Positions 1 through 12,303 of a stretch of DNA of 64,000 bases are shown here, in pieces; position 1 is the stretch's first letter; the number at the start of each line of letters is the position of its first letter. The notes under the pieces were generated by a model. It saw nothing but the letters and a program-made list of their open reading frames with translations, did no database searches and was not told where the DNA came from. The DNA is taken from positions 3,348,001 to 3,412,000 of the forward strand of contig NC_088798.1 in NCBI RefSeq assembly GCF_011386835.1, in the 5' to 3' direction. Source of the stretch: Chrysemys picta bellii (taxonomy: Eukaryota; Chordata; Testudines; Emydidae). Both the position numbers and the translations under genes were made by a program.

Positions 1-3000
1 TTGCCTTTCCAGCTTTCCGCATGTTTGAACTGTATCCTTAACACCGAGGTGCACAAATGTTCTAATTCCGTTTCCCTATTTAAAAAAGAAAGGAGGGTGA
101 CACCCTAATGTCTGGGCTGATTTTATTGGGAACATAGTTGTACGTGATTTTGACTATACACCTAAACTGTGAAATACCAATGCAAAACTATCCCTGCACA
201 GCCAAGTGCAATTTTATTGTATTATTCCGTACCCCTCTAAACAGCACTGACCTCTAAAAATGGAGTGGAAAATTCATACTACACGAGTGCAAAGCTTCTT
301 AAACTGCTTTTAACTCAATTTTTAATTGGTCCAAAGAATAGCCATCACAGAGGTCTAATCATTTGGAAAGCTGATTTTTTTTAAGCTAACTACATACCAA
401 AAGGTCTACAGCTTTTTAATGGGGAAAATGTATATTTTTTAATACCACAGCAGAGCTCAAAAAGGGATTTTGATTTGAATGGACTGAACAAAAATTAATC
501 ATTGATCTGAGACCAAGCATAGAACATTTCAGCAATTTATTATCATGTTCATGTACAACTCCAGAGGTTCGTAACAGAAATCTCACAGAATCCTCAACTC
601 TGCCACTTGCTACCAAGCAAACGTTAGTAATTTCTCCTTCCTAATAAATTAGCTGCTATGGCTATCACACAGATTCAACACTTCACTGCAGTCTCAAGCA
701 TGAGGAGATGGGGTTTTATGGTAAAAGAATCCTGGTTTACAGCTCACAGCTCTCTGACAGATGACAGCAGTGCTACAGAAATGAAAAATATTCATGAAAC
801 CCCAGAGAAAAGATCAATGGATTCAGGTTTAAATGTGATTATACTGTAGATTTTTTAAAAGGCTCTCCAAGACTTCAATGCAAACACGGTTTAGTAAAAA
901 AAAAAAAGTGTAACTTATAGCCCTTGTTCTTTCAGGGTTTGAGAGTCACCTCTTATTTTGGAGGTACTTCTCCAGAACAATTCCCAAACCACCAGAAATG
1001 GGAACTTCACCGCAGATTTAGCCACTACAAACAGAAAGCCAAGAAGCTGACATTTTTCTACTTCCAAGGAGAGCTAAGAACATGCGCAGTGATTGTTCAG
1101 TGTCTCATTACAGCATTGGAGGCCAGGCCGAAGGACTATGGCATCGATCGGGCTGGAGAACCCCAAACTGCCAAAGGGAGCTCTCATGGTGCTCAACTTT
1201 TTGCAGGATGTAGCCTTTGGTTTCTCCTCCAGCTTTGGGTAAGACCGTGTCGAGAGGTATGAGTTCTTCTTGCTCACGGCCCCACTGAAGTCAAAGGCAA
1301 AACTCCAGTTGACTACAATGGGCGTTCAGGATTTCATCCCAGTTCTGAGACCTTATATCTGAATGTTTCTTGGCTAGTCCCTAAAGATGGGCGATCAGCA
1401 ATCTAGTTCCTGTCCAAGTTGGCCTATCAAATCATTACATACTTAGAACTTTTTTTTTTAAACAAAAACAAGATTATGGAAGAAGAGACATTAAAGCACT
1501 TGGAGCATCAATGTCCTTTGACCAGTGCCCCCCAACCCCCACACCTCTCCGGTAAAACATCTACAAATCTGCCAACATGCAGCCCTCCTTCAAACTCACT
1601 TCAAATGCCATCATACTGCGAACCTCAGCTCTTAAAACTGAAAACACAAAATAGAACCACCCTCTGGGTCTTTCAGTTTGCTCTCACACCACTGAGAGCA
1701 CTAGAGAGCCAGAGGAAGAGAGACAAAGAGGGTAAGATGGTCAGGAAGACCAGAGGGAAAAGCAAGGAAAGATGAGACATGGAACGGGAGAGGAAAAACA
1801 AGGGAAGGAGAAAGGAAAAAGAGAATAGAGATGTCCCTCTGATCTGGAAAAAGAATTAGTAGGTTCTTTCCAATCTGCTCAACTGCAGGAGGAAGACAAG
1901 CAGGGGGGGAAAAAAGACCAAAAAAGGTGGAAAAATCCAAATGATTTGGAAACAGGAGAAGTAGAAACGTGAAGAAGGAAAGGCAAAGACAGACAAAACC
2001 TTGCTGATTTTTGTCAGCGAATCACATGTGTTTCTTTAATTTTACAGTATTGTAGCTCCCTGATGCATCTCCTACAGCTCTGAGTTTGGGCCGGGGGAGA
2101 GGCGCTGCAGAAGGTTGTTGCTACAGGGAACTGAGTCTTATAGCTTTGTAATACTCCTGCTAGGCACAGTTTTTGTTTAAGTTAACACGCCACAGCAGGT
2201 CTATGCAATTATAGGAGAGTTCCCAAAATAGCAGGAGACTAGTATTTCATTTAGCAATTGTGTATGCTGTCTTTCCACGTCCGACTGCACAGAATTTAAT
2301 CCTATCGTTAAAAAAAATCAATTAAAGATCCTGGGGAATGTTTTTCCCACTGTCTACAGAGCTGATGCACAGAAAAGCCATTCAGAACTCCAGCTGTCAG
2401 GCAGTTGTGTCACTAATTCTATCAAAACAAGCACCCCAATTTCAGAGGGCAAAAATCCAACCTTCCTCCGGCATTTGGTAGCTGCAATAAATAACATTCA
2501 TCTGAATGTTAAACCAGTATTAAAAGCAGGGAGGAATCAACTTTACAAAGAAATTCCTAACTCCTGGTATCATCGGTGATTTCACATTTCAGCAAGATGG
2601 CCGCCCTCAGCCAGAGATGGAAAGAGGCACATTGTATTTTCAAGTACATTGTACAACTGAGACATCATCACACCAGTTTCAGAAAACCAGGATGACCAAG
2701 AGGCGGGAGGCTTAATTTTTACATACAATTAGGCCTTTCTTTTTCCCTTTTAAGGGTTACTAATTGGGATGTTTCTAGCAAGACTCATTTCTTTAGAAGT
2801 CAACCAATTACTGTATGTCAGGGGATTATGACCTGCTTTGGGCCTGCAGCTCTAATGTCACCAGCAAGATCACAGGTTCTGGTGAAAATAACAAAACAGA
2901 AGCAAACTCTGATTCTCCCCTCCCCTGCGCCTCATGCAGACATTTTCACCAGCACAGTGATGCAAAACGGGAGCATTTTGCAGTGGAAGTGACTACACAA

Positions 3001-3228
3001 GGAGAGTCAGACAATGGAGTCTCCAGCCCAAAGATCATGTATCATTAGCGATTTGCAAGGGGAGGGAGAGAAAAATGTTTGCAAACTGTTTCTAAATGGT
3101 GGTTAATTGGAGGACTTCCAGGAGGACTCAGCCCTTTTTAGAAAGAGAAGCACAAGGAAACATCATTCTTTGTACAGGAAAGATCCAAACATGGGAAGTG
3201 GGTTTTAGCCAACGAAAACTTATGCCCA
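1..3228. other. Intronic sequence, no gene recognised
   Basis: Mostly unique, moderately AT-rich sequence. Positions 1283-1345 resemble a scattered sauropsid repeat with 'GAAGTCAAAGGCAAAACTCC...CAATGGG'. There are short A-runs near 896-907 and 1449-1459. The open frames (up to 118 codons at 1419-1775) look like chance and match nothing recognised. Confidence 0.6.
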
Positions 3229-3318
3229 AATAAATTTGTTAGTCTCTAAGATGCCACAAGTACTCCTCGTTCTTTTTGCTGATACAGACTAACACGGCTG
3301 CCACTCCGAAACCTGTAA
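3229..3318 (-). mobile_element. Penelope-like element (PLE) tail fragment
   Basis: Contains TTTGTTAGTCTCTAAGATG, CCACAAGTACTCC, and CAGACTAACACGGCTGCCAC followed by TCCGAAACC. This is the reverse complement of the tail of the PLE at 50956-52030. It is a short, mildly diverged copy of about 90 bp with no coding part. Confidence 0.75.
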
Positions 3319-4069
3319 ACATGGAAAGGTTTCTTGGAGATGGAATTTTTTATATATTGAAATGCAACAGAGAACCTTTCCCTCCTCCTGAGCTCATTGA
3401 CGAGAAGTAAAGAGAAGAGACTCCTGAGAGGTCTGCCTGCAGCCACTGTCCGCAGAACTCAGACAGCTGTATTGTGGAAACAGGCCCCACTCACTGTGCC
3501 TCCTAGCAAATAAAATGGAGATTTGATTTTTTTTTAATTACTGTGAAACGTAGGCTTAAGAGCAGCAGGCCTGTTTAAAGAGGGAGCCAACTGAGCTCGC
3601 CGGGCCGTTGTTCAGTTCCAGAGGGGTAAAACGTCAGAAGCAGTTGCTGCAGCTTAGGTTAGCTGCCCCAGCATCAAATTGTCACTTCCATTTGCAAGCG
3701 GCAGGTTCGTGTTAAGATCTGTCAGATGTGGTTTCTCCAGCATGGCAGGAGGCCCAGACCTAATGGAAACTAACCCAAATCTTGCTCCTAGTATTTGAAG
3801 CTGTGGTTACCAACTGCTTGTGGGCTCCATGTCTCCTACCTAAGCCAAACAGGAGGGAGTTGGGTTTTCTTTGAAAACAATAAAAGTTAAGACCCTTGAC
3901 CTCTTAAAGGGCCACATGAGGTGAACAGGTCCAAAATGTACCTCCTTTCAAAACAGCGGGAAGGCCTATTTCTACATGCTCTGTTGGCCCCAGAATGCCC
4001 ATCCGTTCCCATAGTGACACAGGCCACACCAGGGTGTGCTCTCCCGTGTCTGGAGCTGGCAGGGAGGGT
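3319..4069. other. Intronic sequence, nothing recognised
   Basis: No repeat family, exon or RNA gene could be recognised. Base composition is mixed, with a short T-run near 3528-3538. Confidence 0.5.
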
Positions 4070-4250
4070 GGGAGGGATAGCTCAGTGGTTTGAGCATTGG
4101 CCTGCTAAATCCAGGGTTGGAAGTTCAATCCTTGAGGGGGCCACTTAGGGATCTGGGGCAAAATCAGTACTTGGTCCTGCTAGTGAAGGCAGGGGGCTGA
4201 ACTCGATGACCTTTCGGGGTCCCTTCCAGCTCTATGAGATAGGTGTATCT
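4070..4250 (+). mobile_element. Tortoise tRNA-Lys-type SINE
   Basis: tRNA-derived head with A box TAGCTCAGTGGTTTGAGC, an anticodon-region relic (CCTGCTAAATCCAGGGTT) and B box region AGTTCAATCC. It is followed by the turtle SINE body (GGGATCTGGGGCAAAATCAG) and a CR1-like 3' end (GGTCCCTTCCAGCTCTATGA). It is nearly full length and in the same family as 12304-12482 and 20145-20327. The peptide IAQWFEHWPAK in one frame comes from the tRNA head and is not a gene. Confidence 0.88.
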
Positions 4251-5271
4251 CCATATATTACCTCATTCCTTCTCTGTCTCTAAATCGCCTCTGGCCTGCT
4301 AAACATGCCGGCTGCTGCTACCGGGAACTATACCCAGCCCTCCTTGCCGGTGAAAGGTTACAAACCAGGGCCTGGAAGGGGACTCTGGAGGGAATCCACC
4401 ACCCAACACCATTCTGCTCAGTGACCCAACCCCAGGTACTGGGTTTCTTCATAAGAGCAGCAAGGGGGGCGGGGGGTTGTCTCTCTGTTCCGGGCCTGTG
4501 AACTGACCACCGGAAGACAAGACAGGCGCTGAGGCTCTAGTACATTTCAGCCTCTTATTGGCTCAGAACCAGCAGGATGGCGGGACAGCACAACTTTTTC
4601 ACCTTCTTCTAAGAAATGTACTGAACAGCTGCCCAGCGCAAGATTGTGCCCAAGATCACAGCTGCGTTAATTTCATTTGCCAACGATGAATCCATCAGAA
4701 TTCAATTTTAAAACTAAAGCAAATTAGCCAATTGAATCTGTGTCTTTTTTTGGGTCTAATTTAGTTTTTAAAATTCATTATTTTCCAGGGCAATGTGTAA
4801 CAATCTCACCTTACCAGCTTTTTAAGTTTAGAAATCTCAAAGGCAGCCAATTAGCCAAGACGATCAGAGAGCTCAAGTTAAAAAAAGAAAGCTGCTTATA
4901 TTTTGTTACGGAAGCAGATGGCAACCATGTATTTTATACCCTGAAGGCTGCATCAGCAATTTCTCCACCCGACTGTGTCTGAACACAAGATGACTGCAGA
5001 TCCTGAGAACAAGAACTGGGGTAGTCTGGCAGACTGTGCACCAACACACGGTGAACAGGTGACTCACCCTGGTAAAGAATTCCTCCTTCGCTCAGCTGAC
5101 ACAGCTTTGAAAGATTTTGTTAAGTCTTAGAGCAGTTAGACTTCTTCTTGCACAATGGAGTCCTGGTGCAAGGCTGCGTTTCCTAGGTGTTACCGCAAAA
5201 CAAATTCATCATCATCATCTCCCTGTTCTTGCTGGAACGTGTGGTGGGGAAGAGACACTTTCCCAGTGACA
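4251..5271. other. Intronic sequence, nothing recognised
   Basis: No coding or repeat family recognised. A G-rich stretch lies near 4466-4478. The 80-codon frame at 4740-4982 matches nothing known. Confidence 0.5.
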
Positions 5272-5420
5272 ACAGTGCCACAATTTGGGGGGGGGGGGGG
5301 CTTTGGTTTTCTTGTTTAAATTCGTTCAGTGATGATGATGTTAGGAGGGGATTAGCTACAAGACAAAGGAAGGGGGGGGGGACTGAAGGGATTGGAGAAA
5401 ACGACCAGTCTCACAAGAGA
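5272..5420 (+). repeat. Unnamed dispersed repeat, copy 1
   Basis: Runs from AGTGCCACA through a G-run, GGTTTTCTTGTTTAAAT, a GATGATGTTAG block, an AGACAAAGGAAGG block and a CACAAGAGAG block. The same blocks in the same order occur on the opposite strand at 7525-7665. The two copies differ by many substitutions, so this is an old repeat whose family I do not recognise. Confidence 0.7.
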
Positions 5421-6062
5421 GTGACAATGCCTGAACGAGGTCGATCCTGGACACAAACCTTCCATTTAAATTACTGGGTCTAAAACTGACCCTTTGGTGG
5501 CTCTTTTAGGCCCTTACAGAAAAAGGGGCCTTAGCCACTGCAGAATATTCCCCATCTCATTCAGCTGGACATGGGAAATGAAGGGACCCCGAGGTACCAC
5601 AGGTGGGTTGGAAGAAAGTAGAATACATTTATCATGGGAAAGCCCATGTTTAACAACGGAGATAGACAGAGCAGCGTTTATCTGGGTGAGCTTCTCTTCT
5701 AAAATAAGGACAGAGTAATCCCAAACACAGCCAGGGAACCAGACACCCCTCTTTTTAAAAAAGAATAATTTATGTCAACAAATAACAGCGCCACCAGAAG
5801 TCCTGAGGTTCGGACTCAGAGTGGCGTGAGGTAGACTAGCTGCAACCCAGTACCTGTTTGCACTGGACTGTCATGCTTGCCACACCTGTTGGTTTTAATG
5901 GCTCCCATGTGTTCCTTTCTGAATGGCATGGCCCCGGTTAATATCGTAATCCATTGTGCTGTACAAGGAGCAGCTTGTCCTGGCTGCTAGCGCTGCAGGA
6001 TCTCCCAAGCCCCACATTCCCCCACTCCTTCAGAACTGTAGGGGACAACTGAAAACTGGCTC
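5421..6062. other. Intronic sequence, nothing recognised
   Basis: No exon, RNA gene or repeat family was recognised. Confidence 0.5.
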
Positions 6063-6250
6063 TGTAGGGCAACAGATAGCACAGTGGACTCCTGCCGCTA
6101 GGAAGGCAGTCGGAGGTTGGGAAGTTGAGTCCCACCAGAGGTGTGCTTTTGAGTCACTTCCAACCAAAGGAAGGTATTTCCTTCAGAAACGCTCAATGGA
6201 TTGTGTTATGCAGGAGGTCACACTAGATGTCCATTCTGGCCTTGGAATCA
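6063..6250 (+). mobile_element. Diverged tRNA-derived SINE with CR1-like tail
   Basis: The head looks tRNA-like (CAGATAGCACAGTGGACTCC, then GGTTGGGAAGTTGAGTCCC in the B box position). The end matches the usual CR1-type tail (CACTAGATGTCCATTCTGGCC followed by TTGGAATC). It is more diverged than the tRNA-Lys-type copies and probably belongs to an older SINE family. Confidence 0.5.
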
Positions 6251-7524
6251 ATGAAAATTTAAGCTGCAGAAACTAAACAGGAGAAGGCAGCACTAGAGAC
6301 CAACAGCTGAAATTAATGGTGGCAGTTGCCTTTCCCTGCAACCGATCCCACCGTCCAGCTCTTACTCACACGGGTAATGTCAGTGAAGTCAGCGCGACTA
6401 GTCCCGTGAGTAAAGGCAACTTGGGTGAGCAAGGGCTATCAGGCCATAACCAAGTGCAATAATGGAAAGAAAAAGAAATGTGCCTAAAACTAATTGACCT
6501 TTGCCCCATACCCTGGCCTTCCAACAGCCAGAACCAACAAGGAAGTCTTCGGTTTTACAGTAAGTGGTTTGATTGTTCCAACCTCTCCCACCGTCAGCAG
6601 AACTGGTTCCTAACCCACGTATGGTCCAGGGCCATCCCGAGTGCTGCAGGGAAGGAGGGACACTGGCAGTCTGGGAAGGGACATCCATCACAAGAGCACA
6701 CGCAAGGTGGAAAGATGGTCAACCAGCACCATTCAGTCTCACCTCAGTAACGATACAAACTATGTTGTTAATGTAATGGCAGGATCTTCTCCATCCCAAG
6801 TGCTGTCTGTAGCAGTCACCCATCCACGGGCACGTTATTTTTTACTGGGTATCAATGCATCCATAGCCCATACCAGCAAATCCATAATTATTTCTATAGA
6901 AACAAAAACAATCACATTCTCTGGAGCTCAGGTTTAACGTGCATGAACTGTTTCCACACGTAAATACGTTATTGGGGCTGCTGGTGAGTCATCTTGAATT
7001 CTGATGACAGGAGAGATGATGAACGCTAACTGCCTGCTAACACCCCTTAAACCCCACTCAACATGTGCTTGGCCACTAAAAGCACCAGAAAGCGACACGT
7101 TCTTCGGAATAGCCCCAAATACTCCAGAACTGTTGGCCTTCAGAGCACACTGCAAGGCCCAGCTGTTCGCCCAGGTCTCTGTGGAGGGGGTGCAGTGAGT
7201 GGAGGTCTTTCTGGGTAGGTTTATTTATTTAGATGGGAGCCCAGGGTTGGGCTAGTGACATGCAGCGGTGTGCATTCTTGGTCGAACTCGGGAGAGGCTG
7301 TATTTTTAAATGTCTGTCAAAGGCAGCTACAGCCTGATCAGCATTTGTAATGAAGTGTATAAATGTGAGGAAGGCCCTAAAAGCCATGTGGCCTTTCGGA
7401 AAGATGAGCAGCCAGGCAGGGACAGAAGTCCGCACCGGAAGCAGCTCCAGCTGGGACTGATGGACACTGGTAGTGTCATCTGGCTGCTGTATGTAGCTTT
7501 CCTGCTGATGATTTTCTCTCTTGT
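6251..7524. other. Intronic sequence, nothing recognised
   Basis: Several overlapping short frames (65-100 codons) occur on both strands, but none resembles a known protein. No repeat family was recognised. Confidence 0.5.
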
Positions 7525-7665
7525 GCTGACTGGCCATTTACTCCAAGCCCTTCTGTCCCCATCCATCCTTCCTTTGTCTTGCCATTGACCGAATCCTCTG
7601 CTAACATCATCACACCGAAAGCATTTAAACAAGAAAACCAGAGCCCCCCTGAAACGGTGGCACTA
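7525..7665 (-). repeat. Unnamed dispersed repeat, copy 2 (inverted)
   Basis: Reverse-complement counterpart of 5272-5420. On the minus strand it reads GTGCCACCG, GGTTTTCTTGTTTAAATGC, GATGATGTTAGCAG, AGACAAAGGAAGGATGG and CACAAGAGAG. Both copies translate in one frame to GGLWFSCLN, which marks shared ancestry rather than a gene. Confidence 0.7.
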
Positions 7666-7714
7666 ACATGATGTTTGTTCATTCTACTCGTGTGATCATC
7701 CTGTCTTGTCTAGT

Positions 7715-7795
7715 TAGACTCTAAGCTCTATGGGGCAGGGGCTGTCTCCTATTCTGTTTGGACAGTGCCAGGATCCCGTATTCCGCTGGCCCCTT
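7715..7795 (+). mobile_element. L2/MIR-type 3' end fragment
   Basis: Contains TTAGACTCTAAGCTC and GGGGCAGGGGCTGTCTC followed by GTGCCAGG. This is the widespread 3' end shared by L2 LINEs and MIR-type SINEs. Related tails are at 10772-10860, 43312-43395 and 53413-53520. Confidence 0.55.
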
Positions 7796-8078
7796 GGCAC
7801 CGCTGTGTCTAGAAAACTCGATATTTGGAAGGGCGCGAAGGGTAATGCAAGACTTGCAAGTGGGGAGCCGCCTGGTCTCTAATAAGTAATATGGCCTTTT
7901 CAGCACTTAGAGACTGATCAGTGGGGACTGATCCCTGAACATCAACGGGAACTGCAAGCGCCGAGCACAGCTCGTTCATGTCTAATGAACAGCCTCTGTT
8001 ATTAAAGCTCGAAAGCCGGTCTCTTTCACCAGCAGAAGTTGGGCCAATGAAAGATATTCCCGCCCCCATCTTGTCTCA

Positions 8079-8330
8079 GGCCAGGTCTGCACTACAGACC
8101 TAGATGGGCATAACTACGTCATGCAGGGGTGTGAAAAACCCACCCCCCCCGAGGGATGGAATTATATCAACCTAACCCCCAGTGTAGACAGCGCTATGTT
8201 GATGGGTGAGCTTTTCCATCGACACAGCTACTGCCTCTTGGGGGTGGATTAACTCCGCCGACCGAAGAACACTCCCATCAGCGTAGGAGTGTCTCCACTA
8301 AAGCACTGCTGCACGTGGAAGCAAGGCCTC
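8079..8330. mobile_element. MITE of the 'GGCCAGGTCTACACTA' family
   Basis: Starts GGCCAGGTCTGCACTACAG and contains ATCAACCTAACCCCCAGTGT, then AGGAGTGTCTCCACTAAAGC, ending near GCAAGGCC. It shares its layout with copies at 9788-10049 and 61085-61366. No open frame. It resembles archosaur/turtle Chompy-like MITEs, but the superfamily was not proven here. Confidence 0.65.
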
Positions 8331-9471
8331 TGCCTTTATTAAAGAGTTTGAACTGTGGTTAGTGGAGGGGTGCTAAACGAAGATTTCATTATGAATAATC
8401 ACTGCGGGGGTGGAGCACAATGCAGAAATCTTCATGATCACTCAAATGAGTGAAGGGGAGAGAGAGGCTATGAAACACAATGCTTAAAGGAATAACCTGT
8501 GACGAGGCTGCGAATAACCAAGGAAAGGTGTGACAGGGGACATCAGACTGGGAAGGAAGGAAAGCAGGCTGGGGATTTGCTGTATAAAAATAATCAATAA
8601 TATGGTAATTACCGGCCCAAACTCACCCAGAGGTGCTGGGACAATTTTTATAGCGGGGGTGCTGAGAGCCATTAAGCAAAACTGCAAACCCTGTAAATGA
8701 CGAAAACGGTGTAGCTGCACCCCCAGTTCCAGCGCCACTCGCCTAACGGTAATGCCTGGAACTAAATAATCAAATTAACCGAACATATTTGGCAAATCCG
8801 GGGGAGGGAGGAAAAATCTGCTTCCCTTTTATTAAAAAAAAGATTGAAGTAACAGCTATCCCATGCAGCTCCCATCCTGTGCAGTAGCTCCATACGGCTG
8901 GTCAGGCAGGGAGTTACAAGGGAACCTTTTCTATGTCTGTACCAGACTGCACAATCCTCAAACCTGTCCACGGTAGAGGGAAAATGCAAAAATAAAGACT
9001 TGCTTTAAGACCAGATTTGCTTGTTATATAAAGAGTTAATACTGCAGCTGTTTTAGACTCTTCTCTAAAGGGTTAATAAACCCAGTACCACAGCAAGGGT
9101 GTTAAACTCCTACACCTTTCGGTTCAAAGGCAGCTTTGCAGTACCGAGCAGTCTTCTGAAGCGTGACCTTTTCACGAGGTTTCCAATTCAGTAAAGAAAA
9201 ACGGTTTTTAAAGGCACCCTAACTAATTGCAGCCAGAAGGCAGCACCTTAAACTCTGACATATGCTTGGGTAGGTCTCCACACTGCAGTGCAGAAATGTC
9301 AATGCATTTGGTTATTGTGAGGGGGTTTCTGCAAAGGTTCAAGGGGACAAAGTCACTGTGCAGGTCTCAGGAATTACATACCCTGACGCATGCTCAGAAG
9401 CCAATTCTTATTTCCATTCAACTCTTTTCTTCTTTTAGCAAGAGGTTAGCTCATAAACTTAATAGCTTTTA
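8331..9471. other. Intronic sequence, nothing recognised
   Basis: AT-rich towards the right end. No exon or repeat family recognised. Confidence 0.5.
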
Positions 9472-9775
9472 AGGACAAAAGGGCCATTATGATCATTTAG
9501 TTTGACCACCCACATAACAGCCACAGAATCTCAACCAGCAATTCCGGCACCTAGCCCAATAATCTCTGGATGAACAAGAGCATCTGGTTAGATTTAAAGA
9601 CTCCAGAGGTGGAGAATTTACCACCTTCGTTGGTAATCTGTTCTAATGGTTAATGACCCTCGCTGTTAAAAACACCTGTCTCTTGTTGCCAATTTGAATG
9701 TGCTGATTTCATCTCCCAGGCATCAGGTCTTGTTATGCCTTTGTCTGCTAGATTAAAAGGCCCTTATCGCTTTGT
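9472..9775 (-). mobile_element. CR1 LINE 3' fragment
   Basis: The reverse complement carries the CR1 3' layout: an end block (AGGGCCATTATGATCATTTA on the plus strand), then CACCTTCGTTGGTAATCTGT, and TCTGCTAGATTAAAAGGCCC. It is about 300 bp, 5'-truncated and strongly diverged, so it is old. Confidence 0.7.
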
Positions 9776-9787
9776 TTTGAGGCTAAA

Positions 9788-10049
9788 GGGTATGTCTACA
9801 CTAGAAACGCTAGAGCAGCACAGCTGCAGTGCTGCAACTGTGTCGCTGTAGTGTAAACCCGCTACAGTGACAGAAGGGATTCTTCCATCAGTGCAATGAA
9901 TCCACCCCTATGAGTCACAGGCTAAGTCAATGGAAGAATTCTTCCCTCGACCGAATGGTGTCTACACCAGAGTTTAGGTCAGCTTAGAAAGTTTTCACCA
10001 CACTGAGCGATATAGTTAAGCCAACCTAACTTTGATGTGTAGACCAGCC
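9788..10049. mobile_element. MITE of the 'GGGTATGTCTACACTA' family
   Basis: The left end is GGGTATGTCTACACTAG and the right end is TGTGTAGACCAGCC, giving imperfect terminal inverted repeats. The inner part includes AAGCCAACCTAACTTTGATG, as in related copies. No coding capacity and no clear target duplication. Confidence 0.7.
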
Positions 10050-11002
10050 GTAGAACAAATCTGCATCTGTCTTTGTGCTGTGCTACTGAAACACGAATGC
10101 CAAGCTCACCTGAGTTAGTTTGTGTTTACACGGCTGATTCATTAAACTTTCCTTGATCTTGGTTGTCCAACATTTTCTCCAAGTAACGAAGAGGAACAAG
10201 ATCATTTTAATCCAAAGCGCATTAAAAAAATTCCCTACAGCGTAGCAGTAAGCGGATAGTCAGCACGCAACAACCTAGATACCGTTAGATGTCACCACAC
10301 CTGGAAACTACAAGAGCATTTAGTGTTATCCAAATAACTCCACCTTTTACATGAGTCCGGAGCTCAGATTTTCCAGGCTGCTATCCAATGAGAAAAGCTA
10401 CCTTTTGCGTCAAGCCCAAAGCACCGAGGGCGGACCAACAGGAAGAGTCTTACATCGGCACAGAACTGACTAGATGACCCAGTGGGACTTTTGCATCTTT
10501 AACGGCTATGATTCTGCAAGCACAGGGAGTTACTTGTTTCCTGCTTCCTCTCTGGCATGAGGAAAATGACTTCCTTCTTGGAAAGGATCTGGCTGACACA
10601 AATTTCAGAGGATGCAACAGAAAGGAGAGGAAAGCATGAGAGGGCCACAGAGAGTTACTGGGGATTCTGCATCCCTCCCTCCTCCCAGCTAGAGCCGTTA
10701 AGCTCGTGAGGTCTGTACATTCATCTTTCTGCTAACTGCTCACTGCAGCTGGCAACCTACAATCTTTCCTGCTTAGACTGTAAACTCATCCGGGCAGGGG
10801 CCTGCCTCTATATGTCCATACTACACTCTCAGGTGCTACGTGAATAATAATACACGGAATAACTGAACTGTGGCACCCCACTATTAAGTTTGATAGAAAC
10901 TTCCCTCATGTACTTCACACATTCCCTTGTTTTAAATCAGCATTTAGTTTTTCCGATTTGTAGTCTGATTCAGGACACAAAATGCACAATAAACAATTTC
11001 AG
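10050..11002. other. Intronic sequence with one L2/MIR-type tail
   Basis: Mostly unremarkable. Positions 10772-10860 (CTTAGACTGTAAACTC, GGGCAGGGGCCTGCC, GGTGCTACGTGAATAATAAT) are an L2/MIR-type 3' end in plus orientation. Confidence 0.5.
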
Positions 11003-11176
11003 AAACGCTCCCTGCGAGTCTAAGGTGGAATCTCCATCCTTAGAGATTTTTAAGGCCTGGCTTGATAAAGCCCTGGCTGGGATGATTTAGTTGGGATTGG
11101 TCCTGCTTTGAGCAGGGGGTTGGACTAGATGACCTCCTGAGGTCCCTTCCAACCCTGATATTCTATGATTCTATAG
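11003..11176 (+). mobile_element. CR1 LINE 3' end
   Basis: Contains GGTGGAATCTCCATCCTTAG, AAGCCCTGGCTGGGATGATT, TGGTCCTGCTTTGAGCAGGG and the tail CCCTGATATTCTATGATTCT. This is a 5'-truncated CR1 copy, less diverged than 9472-9775. Confidence 0.9.
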
Positions 11177-12103
11177 TACGGTTGGGTAGTTTTTAGATGC
11201 TACAGAACTGCACAATGAAAGCCACCCCATGAACACTGCGACAAGATCAGAATAAATTTAGTGAACGTTATGGCTCCAGGACAGTGCGTTCTGCATTAGT
11301 GCCCAATGCGTGCAAAATCTCAGTGCCCATTGTTAATAACATTCCCCTGGCTTTTCTCTTTCTTGCTTATTCAGAAGCAGCCCTGTCAAACCAGACCTTT
11401 AGCAGAGTCACTGGGTCCATGTACATAGCTTGACAAAGACATTGAGACCAATGCTGCGGATGTATGGTTGGGGAAGTTGCTTTATTTTGTAAGCGTATGT
11501 TTAAGCATTTATCTAGTCGAGTAAGGTAAAATTAATTTTCACCCAGGCTGTCTTCTCACGTAGGACATACCCAGCACAAACAAAAGAAAACTACACACAT
11601 AGGGTATAGTCCGTATAAAGATATACTGGATAGTGATACATTTATTATTTTAAATGTATATTGCAGAAGTCCTGCAGGTGTCCACCAAGTTGGGGCCCCA
11701 AGGCACTAAGCAATCTACAAACACAGTAAAATGACAGTTCCCACAGCAAAGCTTATACAAAAAATAAAAAAATACAAGACATGACAGGTGAAGGAAACAA
11801 GTAGCTAGCTGTGTGCACAACTCTTAGCCAATGATGACTAGTAAGCATAGCCAAGCCATGGTCAGATGGCCATATTAATATTACTGTCTGACAGTGTTCA
11901 CCTATTCCTTTCAGAAGTTCAGAGCTGGAGTTGCAAGTTGGGAAGTTGAGGGTGTCTGCAACCCCAACATTGTAAATCTGTGACTCTCAAAGAGAAGCTG
12001 ACTTCCTGGACATTTCATTGTCCAAGGGGAGAAAAACACAGAGCAAACAGATAGCACAAGACATACTGGATTTCTAAAATTTCCAGTTTTAGTAATCTAC
12101 TTC
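11177..12103. other. Intronic sequence with a MIR/L2-like relic
   Basis: Positions 11636-11790 (GTTGGGGCCCCAAGGCACTA, CAATCTACAAACAC, GACAGTTCCCACAGCAAAGC) resemble a common sauropsid MIR/L2-like repeat. The rest is AT-rich with nothing recognised. Confidence 0.45.
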
Positions 12104-12106
12104 AGC

Positions 12107-12281
12107 AGTTCTCAAACTGTGGTACATGCATCAGAGCAGCAATCAGGTGGTCTGGGAACTGGTTTAAAGTATTGTATTGGACCAAAAAAACTATTATACT
12201 GACTAAAGTTATAAAGGTGGTAAGCTAAGCGCATTTGAATTTTAGATGCCATATATTAAGCTCTTACAGTCCATGAATAAA
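12107..12281 (+). mobile_element. Possible hAT-type element end
   Basis: CAGCAGTTCTCAAACTGTGG at the start resembles hAT (Charlie-like) terminal repeats. No matching right terminus or 8-bp duplication could be found, so it may be a fragment. The right boundary is a guess. Confidence 0.35.
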
Positions 12282-12303
12282 ATTAAATAAATAAATAAAT
12301 AAA

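Noticed and set aside
4070..4142. A functional tRNA gene
   Set aside because: The sequence has A and B boxes but a poor cloverleaf, and continues into a SINE body. It is a retroposon head.
3921..4148. Frame ending IAQWFEHWPAK...SILEGAT, also seen at 20247-20594 on the minus strand
   Set aside because: It is the translation of the tRNA-derived head of the turtle SINE, which explains why it recurs.
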